From Hericium rajendrae (lineage: Eukaryota > Basidiomycota > Agaricomycetes > Russulales > Hericiaceae), in assembly GCA_033439255.1 (NCBI GenBank), contig CM065881.1, positions 186,001 through 250,000 on the forward strand: a stretch of DNA of 64,000 bases, read 5' to 3'. Each line of letters starts with the position of its first letter. The stretch's first letter is position 1. Under the pieces are notes generated by a model that made no database searches, had not been told where the DNA came from, and saw nothing but the letters and a program-made list of their open reading frames with translations. Below are positions 54,302 to 64,000 of this stretch, one piece after another. Position numbers and translations under genes: made by a program.

Positions 54302-55384
54302 CTAAATATCGAGCTGTGGGCCTTCACCAATCGCAGCCATGAACCTCTCGTAAGTTATGTGGTTATTAAGGGTATCTTCGTTCCAATTATCGGGAGCAGC
54401 CTCCTCCTCACCCCACTCCACACGATCAAGGCAATCGTCCCGTTCCTTTCTGGCACTGAAACCGTGGTCAAACATGAGGGTGAGGTTTCGAATCCATCTC
54501 GCCAGGGAACGGAAGGCCGGCGTGATCGCGCTGTTGATCAATTGCCTGTGGATCCGACCATCATTGGAGAAGAGTCGGCCTTTCGCCATTCTGATAGCGT
54601 CCCAAGTATCATACGTCCAACGCGCCACAGCCCCGTTGATACCTGGCGCTTCGGAGCCGTTCAGGTTGAAGTGGAGGGCGCACCGGATTAAGATATAGAA
54701 GAATGATTCGAGATCGTGCCGATAGAGGTGCGGGGGAGGCTTTATACGAAGGAGTTCAATGGCCATAAAGGGGCCTTCGCCTGCACGACGACCAGCGGCG
54801 CGCGTTGTCGATGTCTCGCCCGCGAAGATGGACTTCGCCGGATCCCAATCGTCCAGACAGCCCAGAGAAGTGCCGTCGCCATCGCGCGTGAACAGGAAAT
54901 TGTTCAGGCTCAGACTCCCATGCAGGCCTTTCGTCTTCATGTAAACGATTCTGTGACCTAGGCATGAAAGAACGGTCAGGCATGTTGTGTCTCAAGGCTG
55001 ATAGATGACTTACAGCGGACGACCTGGATGAAAACGGACTTGAACTCTTCGATAGATGACACATCCTGTAGGTATTGCGGACGGATCTGCTTGACTAGGT
55101 TGCGCTGTGCTGGATTGGCCAAGTGGTGCGAGGTGCATGGCACAAGCATAGAAGTCTCTGCAAAGTCGAGCACTTTGTGCCCCATGGAGATGCCCATTTG
55201 AGGGAGCTTCCGATAGGCCTTTAAGTGTACGATCCCTGCGAAACGGTCAGCCAGACATCATAAGATGGCGCAAACGAAACATGCCATCTGTGCGGTATAG
55301 CGAGCGGCGCACGAGCGTATATGCTGGATCTGACTGCCGCTTGCGCTTCCGGTGCTCAGCTAGCTGTTCAGCCTCAACGACCAT
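54302..55384 (-). CDS. short FunK1-like protein L, C-lobe-only pseudokinase candidate
   Basis: Exons 55384-55285, 55235-55014 and 54957-54302, in phase, about 325 residues. Exon 1 is 100 bp (MVVEAEQLAEHRKRKRQSD). Its intron has a GC donor (GCATGT) where I and K have GT. Exon 2 carries QRNLVKQIRPQYLQ and FKSVFIQVVRC. Exon 3: LHGSLSLNNFLF, so both Arg and the catalytic Asp of HRD are lost (HGS, residues 120-122), DDWDPAK, GRRAGEGPFMAIELL, LYRHDLESFFYIL, ending TYERFMAAIGEGPQLDI. No N-lobe. With the Asp gone it can hardly be an active kinase; the intact frame suggests another role, perhaps binding or regulating long FunK1 kinases. Neighbour of the NOP8-like gene. Confidence 0.8.
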
Positions 55385-56448
55385 GATGCGACAGATCGAA
55401 TCGGAAATACTGGGGCGGCACAGGAGAAGCGGGAATGAGGTAATAGGCCTGTTAGCTTGTTTTATGTGAAAAGGAACGAGGTTGTCGATTAGAGACGTAA
55501 ATGTGGACTCCTGTGACCGTGGCTGTGACACCTGACAATGGACAAAAACGACCGATGAGCAAAAGTCGTTTGCTCAAGCGAGAACGAGGCAAACGGGGTA
55601 AATATGACAAAGCGATGCACAACACGCCCTGCGAAGATATATAGAAACCAATCCGAGGGACAAAGCCAGCATCGTGGAACAAGAAATCAAATACTCTCAC
55701 CATTCACCATCCCATACCGCCCATGAAATCATTCCATGCATCCTGTAGGATCAAAGCTAAGAAAAATAAGATTGAGCACCAGGATTTTTTTCTCCTGAAG
55801 TACCTATGACAAGTTAGTACATTACAGCACGCTAGTCAAGAAGACAAGTCCCGCGATGACCAGGGTCGCACTCGCCTGCCTCACATGTCGATCCTGAGAC
55901 AGAACTTCGATTTGAGGAGCTGCTCCAGCTGCGTCAAGAAGGTTACCTTGCCTTCCCGATTGTCTACGCTGAAATATGTTGCATCATAGACGTACGACCT
56001 GCTACGACAGACCTAAAGCGCAAGGAGAATAATTGAATCATAGTCAACGCAAAACAAGCGCGGAATTTCCATCTCCAGAGGAAATTTCTCAAGGCGAGAC
56101 GAGAGTTCAAGAGCATTATCCTATGTTGAAGCAAGGTGTCAGCCTTCGGATTCCGCCAAAACGAAGCACACGATCTACATGGTATCCGTAACGGACTCAC
56201 GGAGCAGCACTTGCTCGCTTCCCCGATCTCCCCTGGACTGCTCGAGCCGCTTTAGCTGTAGCCTCCTTGTTCGCTGGCGCAGCTTGTAAACGATATATCA
56301 ATGGCAGGAGTAAGTGTCAGCCTGCCTTGCAGCTATCCTGTAACCGGCGTGAATCAAGTTGAATGAAGCAGGCACAGACTTCGCCAGCAGCGAAACATAT
56401 GGTAGGCTGAAATGGAGTCATGAATTATAACTTTTCATACCTGTACAT
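55385..56448. other. intergenic, about 1.06 kb, no gene seen
   Basis: Promoter of L at the left. Short frames near 55.5-55.7 and 56.0-56.2 kb on the minus strand have no recognisable features. Confidence 0.4.
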
Positions 56449-56531
56449 GGCTACCTGGCGCAATGGCTAGCGCATTTGGCTTCGATTGCCTGGATACCAA
56501 AAGGCTGCAGGTTCGAGTCCTGCGGTGGTCA
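56449..56531 (+). tRNA. tRNA-Arg(TCG) with 10-nt intron
   Basis: Full cloverleaf: acceptor GGCTACC/GGTGGTC with two G-U pairs, D stem GCGC/GCGC, anticodon stem TTTGG/CCAAA, T arm GCAGG-TTCGAGT-CCTGC, discriminator A at 56531. The anticodon TCG is at 56482-56484. Bases 56486-56495 form a 10-nt intron one base after the anticodon, the canonical position for nuclear tRNA introns. Reads CGA (and other CGN if A/T-modified) arginine codons. Confidence 0.9.
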
Positions 56532-56533
56532 AC

Positions 56534-56538
56534 TTTTT
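56534..56538 (+). terminator. RNA polymerase III T-tract after tRNA-Arg
   Basis: Five T residues start three bases after the tRNA end, the usual minimal Pol III stop. Confidence 0.6.
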
Positions 56539-56896
56539 GCAGGCTTATTCAACTTTAATGCTTTGTGTCCCATTTCTACGAGCCCAGGCATGCAACAACA
56601 TTCGTGATATTAATCGAGAGTTGTGCGAGGATATTAGTGCTTTGCCATCAGGAATCGAAGAACAGAAGACTGAGATTCAACTTGAGTACTATGCTCTTTA
56701 CATTATCTCCCCACGCAGAGAACAAATGCATGTACATAATACATACTATCCCATCCCTACGGCATGCCGAGTTTAGGCAAGCTATCGCTGTTCATCACCA
56801 AAGGACGGCATTCATCTGATCACTAAATTTTTTAGACAGTACATACTTACGTAGACATACGACAGACTTCCTCTTCACTTATTACCTCTCAGAGAC
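56539..56896. other. intergenic between tRNA-Arg and SET/MYND 3
   Basis: About 360 bp, probably the 3' UTR of the SET/MYND gene. Short plus-strand frames only. Confidence 0.4.
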
Positions 56897-58489
56897 CTAG
56901 TCCGATTTCAACATCGCCTGCAAGTCCTGCATTGAGCGTGGGCCGCCCTGCACACGTACCCGCCAAAACGGATGCATCTCCGGCACGGCAGGCGCCGTGT
57001 CGCGGAACCCCTCAATCTTGACGGGCCTTATACCCTGCACCAACCCCACCGAACGCTTGTGTGCATCCAGGTATCGCTCGCGGTCGCCGAGGGCAGCGTA
57101 TGCCAAGCACAGCTGGCTGAGGTGCATACTGTAGGCCTTCGATGCCTCTGCACCTTCTTGTCGTAGGAGCTCCAGTGCCCGCAGGCTCGGCTTTGTGAGG
57201 TAATCGTCCGGAAGGTTGCCTTTGTTGAGCAGCCACGGGAACATCGCGGTCTGCTCCAACGCGGGCAGTTTTGCAAGCTCACGGCGCTGCCGGTCACTAG
57301 TTTCAGAGTTTACACAGGAAGTGCAGGTGCATTGAAAGCGGAAGCTCGCAAGTACGGCCTGGCGCACGGCCGTGGGCGCAAGGAGATCGGTGTAGCTGCC
57401 AGTGATCTCCGTGCCGGCCGGAATAGACCGCACGGTATGGAGCATGAAGGCGAAGGAGGGGAGGTCGAAGTGCAGCGCTGCGTTCGGGCGGCAGCTGCGG
57501 GCGTGGTTAGCGCCGGCGAATGGATAGGCATGGGCGTGCATACCTGTGGTTGAGATGCGACAACGTCTCGCACACCCCGAGGAACTTCAGCTGCTCGTGT
57601 TCAACCATGTCAGGAATGACCATTGCCAGCAGTAACGGCATAATGCCAGACCCGTTCGTCCGCGCCACGCCCCACAGCGGGCCACACTCGTCGCGCGGAT
57701 GCACATTGGGCAGCGCTCGGTAGGCTGTCCTCTATCTCCAGCTGTCAAGACCCGTCTGCGTATAGCGACGGCACACGCACCTTCTCGTGCGGCAGGGTCT
57801 TCACCAGTGCCTTCATCACCGCTTCCTTATCCCTGATCGCGTGCGCCCGAAATTCGGCTCCCCTTTCATTGCCTGCAAACGTCGTGCACCACTCCGCGCT
57901 CGACACGATCAACAGCGCGCGCTCCGCAAAGACGACCTCGCCTGCGTCGATGTCCCGCGTCGCGAACAGCCCCAGACGCTTCCCTTCGACTGTCGCCACG
58001 CGCAGCGCCGGCATACGCGGCTCGGGTACAGAGTGCGGGAAGCCGGGCTGTGTGAGGATGGGAAATTTCATGGCTGCAGGAATCGCACACGCCGTGTAGC
58101 CGCCAGGCGCGCATCGCGCAGGATCATCGTACTTCGGGGGAATAGTAGTTATGAGGGTGGGATGTAGCCAGACCGGGCATGGGCCTTGGGCCGGAGTAAG
58201 AGGCGCATCGGCGTCGCGTGCAGTGAATAAGAGGGGCTCGATGGGACTACATTGAATGAGGTCGGGTGATTTTCCACTGGGCGCGGAGAGCAGCGGATGG
58301 CAGAAGCGTTTGTGGGTCTTCCAGTGCTGCTTCTGGCACGTACGATTCTGCTAGGATGTTAGGAGTGCGGACGAGATGGATACATAGGCCACGCACACAG
58401 TAGAAGGCTTGTTTGCAGCGCGCGCACGCGCGCAATGGGCTGCCTCGCATAGAGGGCGCGGAGCATTGATGGCAGGATTCCCCAGACAT
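56897..58489 (-). CDS. SET/MYND (SMYD-like) lysine methyltransferase candidate 3
   Basis: Exons 58489-58397, 58347-57781, 57731-57544 and 57494-56897; about 481 residues. The start chosen gives MSGESCHQC, matching the paralogues; Met 58549 is an alternative. MYND finger: CHQC, CARC, YC, NRTCQKQHWKTHKRFC, with the first intron again right after YC. SET domain: GLFATRDIDAGEVVFAERAL, LNHSCRPNAALHFDLPSF (split by intron 3, as by intron 2 in gene 4015-5532), SYTDLL, and cysteines of the post-SET CTCTSC. The helical C-terminus is TPR-like. It has one extra intron (57732-57780) compared with the paralogue. Divergent from FunK1-P. Key motifs intact; substrate unknown. Confidence 0.88.
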
Positions 58490-59400
58490 TTCGAGGCAGG
58501 CTGACTGAAGGAGGCGACGAAGAAACAGGCGACTCGCGTCAGCCTCCATCTCTTATAAGGCCGCATTGAAGTGCTTTTCCTGACAATTTGATGGGACTAT
58601 TGTCAATTTCGGCGTGCATTGTTTTGAACATGGACAAAGACGCTCTGGGGCGTGGCGGAAAAATCAAAGCGCGCTGAGCTTTTCATCAGCATGTCAAAGA
58701 GATGTCCGAGCGAAGACTGTCATTGTAATAACACAATACGAGAAATTGTGTGGTCTAGAGATAGAAAGATCTGAAAATTATGCGATCAGACAGTCGTGTG
58801 TTAATCGAGCTTCATGGAACATACGCTTGGTGACATCGTTCTGTGTAATTGTCGAAAGTACCAAGATGACTTGCATGGAAACGATTTGATACACACACTT
58901 TACCTGTTGGGATTACATCTAACGTAGAGCCATCATGATCTAGGATGTCTCAAAGCGACCCGATGGTAGACCCGAAGTTCCCTGTCAGTCTGTCACTTGA
59001 ATGAGGTGACGCAAGTCGGCATGGAGCCACGAGCCTGGGCAAAGCCAGGTCCACAATTTCGATATTGAACGAAACGAGATCGTCCCTGTGGGGCGTTGCC
59101 TCATTATAGAGCACATTTATTCGGAGGCAAGAGCGAATGTAGTTGAAAGGCTGCAGAGTCCACGATGGCCGGTGACTCCGTCTGAAAGGAATAAAGACGC
59201 GATCACGTGATGAGTCCCCGTCGCGGGGATTCAATTATTGTTCGCGAGGCGGCTTGGTGGCCTGCAGCCTCGTGCAATTCCTCCATTGTCCTCAACGGTC
59301 ACGTCCACAACGCCCACAGTTGAACTTTCTATAAGAGAAGCTCAGCTCCTCAGGTAAGTCACCTTCTCCATCCACGATCTCACCTTCGCTCACCTGTACC
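58490..59400. promoter_or_regulatory. divergent upstream region of SET/MYND 3 (-) and FunK1-P (+)
   Basis: About 910 bp between divergent starts. CGATCACGTG at 59200-59209 lies about 190 bp before the P start, and the same 10-mer occurs at similar distance before FunK1-A. A direct TATA-like CTATAAGAG lies near 59328. No coding sequence recognised. Confidence 0.45.
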
Positions 59401-62075
59401 ATGGCCGATAATGCAGAACCCGGAATCGCACCGGTTCACGTTCTTAACGTTCCAGTCACCCCTCCCAAACGCGCGACTCTTCAACAAACCAAATTAGAGT
59501 TTGCCGGTATGTCCAGACTCAATGTTCCTTGATCCTGGCTGACGACGACCGTCATTCCCAGGCAGTACGCCACTTAAACCAGGACTCAGCTCGATTGCCT
59601 ACAGTGGGAAAACGGTACAGGCAGACATCAAACCTCTGATCCGCATAGACGCCATGGGTAACATCCAGGATTGCGTCGACGTCGAAAAATTCGTTGAAGC
59701 GGTCTGGGGATTCAAAGCAGCTGATCTGAAGCTGGAAGAGTGGGCGTATCTCCCATCGCCTAAGACCCTTGACGCACTCGAAAAGATCTTTGATGAGAAA
59801 CGTGGCGAGATCAATATGTATGGTCATGTATGCGACCTTTTCCGGGATGCATATCGACAGGCGAAGGCCCACTTGAAGATCGAGGTCAAGGCGGCTATCG
59901 AATTTCTCCCCATGGGCTCGACGCAGATGAGGACTGCCGGACAAAACTTCGTTCAGCCTGATATTATGGGCGTCGGCACAGAGGCCGCCGCACGTCTGCA
60001 GAAGACGGGGGAGACAGGGCCTGTGACGACTTTAGACGTTCATCTGTGCTTTGAAGGTAAGGTGAATACTGGGTCTAGTGTCAAGGCTCAGCCCCAAGGC
60101 CGCGCTTCCACGCCATGTCATAGAACAGCCAAGCGTGCTGCCGCGGCCAAGTCATCTGCAAAATGTCAAATGCTTCGTAGCAAAGACAATCGGGTCTCGG
60201 CAAGGCATAATTATCCACCCCCTGTGTATACCCCCACTTCCACTGATCGAAATCCTCCCGCCCTTGACGAGCATTACCACGCATCGACCGGAAGCAAGCG
60301 GAAGGCCGTCTCCGACACCGCTCTACCAAACAAGGCCCGGAAGGCGAGCGAGTCTCCATTGGACCCGATTCCCGATGTCTTCTCTTCCGGAGCGGCAGAG
60401 GAAGTCAGAAATGCCATCGATCCGAACCCGGGTCCTGCTGGGATTCAGCTGAAGCAGAATGAGCTCCAGCTGGGCTCGTATGCGCTAGAGCTCTTGTCAC
60501 AAGTAGGCAACCGGCGTTACGCGACGGCGATATACATCAGGGGGCGGTTTATCTCCCTCTGGTACTTCGACCGAATTGGCGTTCTCAAAACTTCAGAATT
60601 CAACTACTTAAAGGGAATACAACCAGATCCGAAGAAATTACTCCTCGTTGCTGTTGCCCTTTCCCTCTGCGATCGTCATCATTTTGGTTATGAGCCCTTG
60701 CTTCGCCATCCTTCCCCGACACCTGCGCTCGCAACGGTAGAAGGAGCAGACCTCGTTCTTCCCGCTGGCGAGGTTGAGAACCGCCAAGGCGACAAGATAC
60801 CCAACGCGATTTCACTTCGGGTGCTGGAGAAAGCGCTGTATGTGCAATGTGGTATTGTAGGACGCGGGACGGTCGTTTTGCGTGTGGAACCCCCGGAGGA
60901 AGAGAAAGCAGGTCTACCTTCCAAATTCTTCACGAGCAAGGACCTTATCGCGAAGCTGAGCTGGCCTGTCGCTACGCGCGTAGCCGAAGATTCGCTCATC
61001 CGCATCATCAAGTCAAAGATCCCGCGTAGATGGCGACGCCATCTCCCCGATCTTCAATGTTCGGTTACTCTGGACGAGGACGCCCTATCACTTCCACGCT
61101 CTCATCTACAGAAATTCGCAGGAACTCCCGAAGGGCGCGTACTGCGAGTTCTGATTTTCACTCGCGTGCTCCCCTTATCCGAACTTAATTCATTGGACGA
61201 CTTCAAAAAAGTTTTCGTGGATCTCATTCGCTGTAAGTGTTTTCTATTTGAGTTGAGCACGCAGCATCAAACTAACATGTGAAATTACAGGCCATCGCGT
61301 CGTTTATCAAACGGCCCACGTCATCCACAGGGATCTCAGCTTCAACAACGTCATGTTCAGCTTGACCAGTGGGCAGCTGCCGTATGGTGTCCTTAACGAC
61401 TGGGACTTAGGCCAGAATTTGCAGCGGCCGCGCGATACAAATAAATCCGATGCGCAAGCGACGGCTCGTCATCGGACAGGGACAGCGCCCTTCATGGCCT
61501 TAGAGCTGCTCCTCGACAACCCTCCCCGGCATCTCTATCGACATGACTTGGAGTCTTTCGTTTATATCCTCATTTGGTGCGCTGTCCATCTAGATCTCGA
61601 CGGCCACGACGATCAGGTGGACCCCGCTGTCCGTCAATGGTCCCAGGGAAGTTGGCAACAAATCTACAATCACAAGAGGGCTTTCCTAGTAAGCCCTGAG
61701 CACGCGATGAGCACGGTCTATAAGGCGGTCAAGCCGGCCTTTAAGCCCCTCGTCAAGTCTTGGATTATACCCCTTGTGGGCATGTTGAGCGACGCGTACG
61801 GGGAACTCGCGATTCAGGAACGCCGCGGATTGATCAAGGAAGAGGAAGAAGTCATTCCTAACGTGAACCAGCCTGACAAGCCCAAGAAGGCGTATTCGTT
61901 TACCCCTGCTGCGGACCCAGAGAAAGACGTGGAAGAGGAGGAGGAAGACGAAGAAGAACACGTCATCGACGAGGACGACGAGGTACCATGGGACTACGAG
62001 ACGCTTGGGGGCCAGCTCACGTTTGAGAACTTCATGAAGATCATTGGGAAAAGCTCAGTCATCCCGGGCTTGTGA
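59401..62075 (+). CDS. FunK1-type protein kinase P, long form, intact, acidic tail
   Basis: Exons 59401-59506, 59562-61232 and 61291-62075; about 853 residues. Leader MADNAEPGIAPVHVLNVPVT. Exon 2: STPLKPGLSSIAYSGKTVQA, VEKFVEAVWGF, a KRK-containing linker, GNRRYATAIYIRGRFISLWY, GIVGRGTVVLRV, KLSWPVATR, RRWRRHLPDL. Exon 3: VIHRDLSFNNVMF (HRD 605-607), LNDWDLGQ, ARHRTGTAPFMALELL, LYRHDLESFVYIL, a run of Glu/Asp (about 25 residues), and the end WDYETLGGQLTFENFMKIIG. All catalytic residues are present, so it is probably an active kinase. It belongs with broken gene A to a distinct branch marked by the RRWRRHLP block and acidic tail. Introns sit at the same phases and places as in C and J. Confidence 0.9.
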
Positions 62076-62458
62076 TGCCCCTATATTTATTCATTGCCTA
62101 CACGGATGTACTTAATCATGTACTCCAGCACTATATGTAACTTACTAGATCCTCATCTGATAGCATATGCATATAATACGACTCGTTGACACGGGCAACA
62201 GGCGGAAACACCGGTCCAACAGAACTCGAAAACATCTTCTTAATACATCGTGGATCGGATTCTTGTGGATAGATAATCTCGCTGACAAAGGTGCATCAAC
62301 TGCTCGATCGTTAAATTGATAGCGGTACTACGATTGTAGAATGACCGTAGCATATAGCACGAAGTCGGTACGAACTAAGTACGAAGTCAGGGACAAGCCA
62401 GGTGTCGGTAATTCCCAAGATCAAATATTGAAATTTTCATGAGATCATGGGATTCGAC
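62076..62458. other. intergenic between FunK1-P and tRNA-Ile
   Basis: About 380 bp, FunK1-P 3' UTR and tRNA 5' flank. No gene seen. Confidence 0.45.
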
Positions 62459-62532
62459 GGCCGACTAGCTCAGTTGGTTAGAGCGTCGTGCTAATAACGC
62501 GAAGGTCTTGGGTTCGATCCCCACGTTGGCCA
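62459..62532 (+). tRNA. tRNA-Ile(AAT), no intron
   Basis: Cloverleaf: acceptor GGCCGAC/GTTGGCC, D arm GCTC/GAGC, anticodon stem TCGTG/CGCGA with loop CTAATAA (anticodon AAT at 62493-62495), T arm TTGGG-TTCGATC-CCCAC with one mismatch at its base, discriminator A at 62532. Anticodon A34 would be edited to inosine to read ATT, ATC and ATA. Confidence 0.9.
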
Positions 62533-62551
62533 TTGGAACTGAACTTGCCAG

Positions 62552-62557
62552 TTTTTT
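62552..62557 (+). terminator. RNA polymerase III T-tract after tRNA-Ile
   Basis: Six T residues about 20 bp after the tRNA; further T-runs follow. Confidence 0.5.
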
Positions 62558-63038
62558 ATTTTTATTTTTGTCTGTTTCTCAACAGACATTCGCATGGTAG
62601 CATGGAACGTTGTGTAGTGATATGAAAGGTCGACATAAGATGACTTTCGTTCACATTATGTTCTGTGCCCTACTGACAGCTCTGACGAGACAGGAACAAG
62701 CTGCATACAGTACAGTAGACATGATCGCAACGATAAAACGTTCCCGCACACAATTTTACCCGGAATGTGCAAGTGAGACAGACAGAGTCCACATACCAGC
62801 CCATAACGCACTGGCCGATACCTTTCCCGGTGTATAAAACATTGAGAAGGTCATCGGAGGATGGTTACGCCACGGTACGCTTCGCATGCACATTCACTAG
62901 ATTCACCTATGTTAAACTTGGTATTATGAACACCCCTCGTAAGTAAGTGTTGAACTACTTAAATCTGCACAAAGCGTCAACATAGAACACCACCACGAAG
63001 CGCCACCGCTCACCTGGTATACAAATCCGCGAGCGTCC
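62558..63038. other. intergenic before the glycine-cleavage T gene
   Basis: About 480 bp, mostly the 3' UTR of the minus-strand gene. A 75-codon plus-strand frame (62610-62837) has no recognisable feature. Confidence 0.4.
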
Positions 63039-64000
63039 TCAGCCGCGCCAGTACCGCGGCTTGATAAACGGCATGGGCGTGAGTACGGCGGGGCGCGCCT
63101 TGCCGCGCACCTCGACGGCGACCTCCATGCCCTTCTTGTGCCACCCGTTCTGGATGTAGCCCATCGCGATGTTCTTGCCCAGCGTCGGGGACGGGATGCC
63201 GGAGGTAACGTGGCCTGGGGACCGAGATCGTCAGTGTCAGACTCTGCCAAGTAGAAGCGGATAGGGCAGCTCACCGATTATGTCCGACGTGGAGGGCGCG
63301 AGGATTTTAGCGCCGTCTGTTAGGGGGATGAGTGAGATGCATGCGAGTATGGTGCGGATCTAACGTACGGCGCGCAGGTGCGCCCTCGACGATCAGGCCG
63401 ATGCGACGTCTCGGCGGGCCATCCTTCAGGTGCTTCAAGACACCCTCGGCGCCGATGAAGTCGGCCTTCTCCCGCCTGTCCTTGCCTGGAATTATACATT
63501 AAGCAGGTGCAGAGACGGGGATGGAATGGTCGCACCGATGACCCAGGACAGAGCGCCTTCGACGGGCGTCGTGTCCTCGTCGAGGTCTTCGCCGTACAGG
63601 CACATGCCCGCCTCGAGGCGGAGACTGTCGCGCGCGCCGAGGCCGGTCAGCTGGACGGGTGGCTTGGAGAGCAGCTTCGCCACCCTAACGGTGTATGCTG
63701 GAGGAATGGAAATCTGTGCAATTTGAGAACAAGTAAGTCGCTAAGTGAATAAAGAGGCGCAGTTGTATGCACCTCGAAACCGTCCTCGCCTGTGTAGCCG
63801 CCGCGGGCGACGTGGAGGTTGAAGCCGTCGATCGGAACGAACGCGGACTTGCCGAAGGTCAGCTTGCTCAGGTCGAAGGAAGTCAAGCCTTGGAGGTAGG
63901 CTGCTGCTTCAGGCCCTGCGGAATGCCGAATATCAATTTCAATGACATAATATGGTGGAATCTCGAGCATATTTACCCTGCAACGCCAGCAGACCCCAGT
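63039..64000 (-). CDS. glycine cleavage system T protein (aminomethyltransferase), 3' part
   Basis: Runs off the right edge. Exons seen: 64000-63977, 63915-63773, 63713-63536, 63485-63369, 63316-63275 and 63214-63039, all in phase, ending PRYWRG and stop. The T protein moves the methylene carbon from the aminomethylated H protein to tetrahydrofolate in mitochondria. Family motifs in order: [107 protein letters not shown], and the C-terminal [14 protein letters not shown]. The N-terminal transit peptide and folate-site start are outside the window. A core metabolic gene, intact as far as seen. Confidence 0.95.

Noticed and set aside
1-64000. CRISPR arrays, operons, Shine-Dalgarno sites
   Set aside because: Genome is eukaryotic; no regularly spaced repeats found.

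Overview
The window looks like nuclear DNA of an agaricomycete (mushroom-forming) basidiomycete. Genes are cut by many short (about 50-80 bp) GT-AG introns, the tRNA-Arg carries an intron, there is a 12-exon P450, and above all there is a dense array of FunK1 (fungal-type) protein kinases, a family known to be expanded in mushroom-forming fungi. Exon structures below were assembled by hand from splice signals, reading phase and paralogue comparison; none has transcript support here. 

Layout. 1-7.3 kb: end of a SET/MYND protein gene, a broken FunK1 gene (A), a second SET/MYND gene and trimethylguanosine synthase (TGS1), all on the minus strand. 7.4-15.9 kb and 23.7-32.6 kb are the two arms of a large inverted segmental duplication. 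Each arm holds a Zn2Cys6 gene with a possible dioxygenase-like C-terminus, a long FunK1 gene (B in arm 1, E in arm 2) and a short divergently placed FunK1 gene (D1, D2). The spacer carries an intact long FunK1 (C) and a HUA1-like proline-rich zinc protein. Arm 1 keeps the intact Zn2Cys6 gene but a broken kinase. Arm 2 has a broken Zn2Cys6 gene, invaded by about 1.95 kb in one intron, and a kinase with an intact 3' part but no 5' half. 33.5-49 kb: a HUA1 fragment, FunK1 genes G, I and J, FunK1 fragments N, M and O, FunK1 pseudogene K, a small gene with a possible gag-like domain, and a fragment of the NOP8 gene. 49.2-53.9 kb: a cytochrome P450 and a NOP8-like RRM protein. 54.3-64 kb: short FunK1 L, tRNA-Arg(TCG), a third SET/MYND gene, long FunK1 P, tRNA-Ile(AAT) and the 3' part of the glycine-cleavage T protein gene. 

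Fifteen FunK1 loci can be recognised. Long genes with open frames are C, J, P and, apart from its 5' end, G. Short genes with open frames are I and L. The others (A, B, D1, D2, E, K, M, N, O) are broken or fragments. Long genes carry a glycine-rich loop and lysine strand in exon 2 and the HRD/DWD motifs in exon 3. Short genes lack the whole N-lobe and have altered catalytic residues, so they look like C-lobe-only pseudokinases. Long and short genes recur head to head (B/D1, E/D2, J/M), and three long genes share one conserved promoter block. Core housekeeping genes (TGS1, NOP8-like, glycine-cleavage T protein, tRNAs) lie among this fast-turning-over array.
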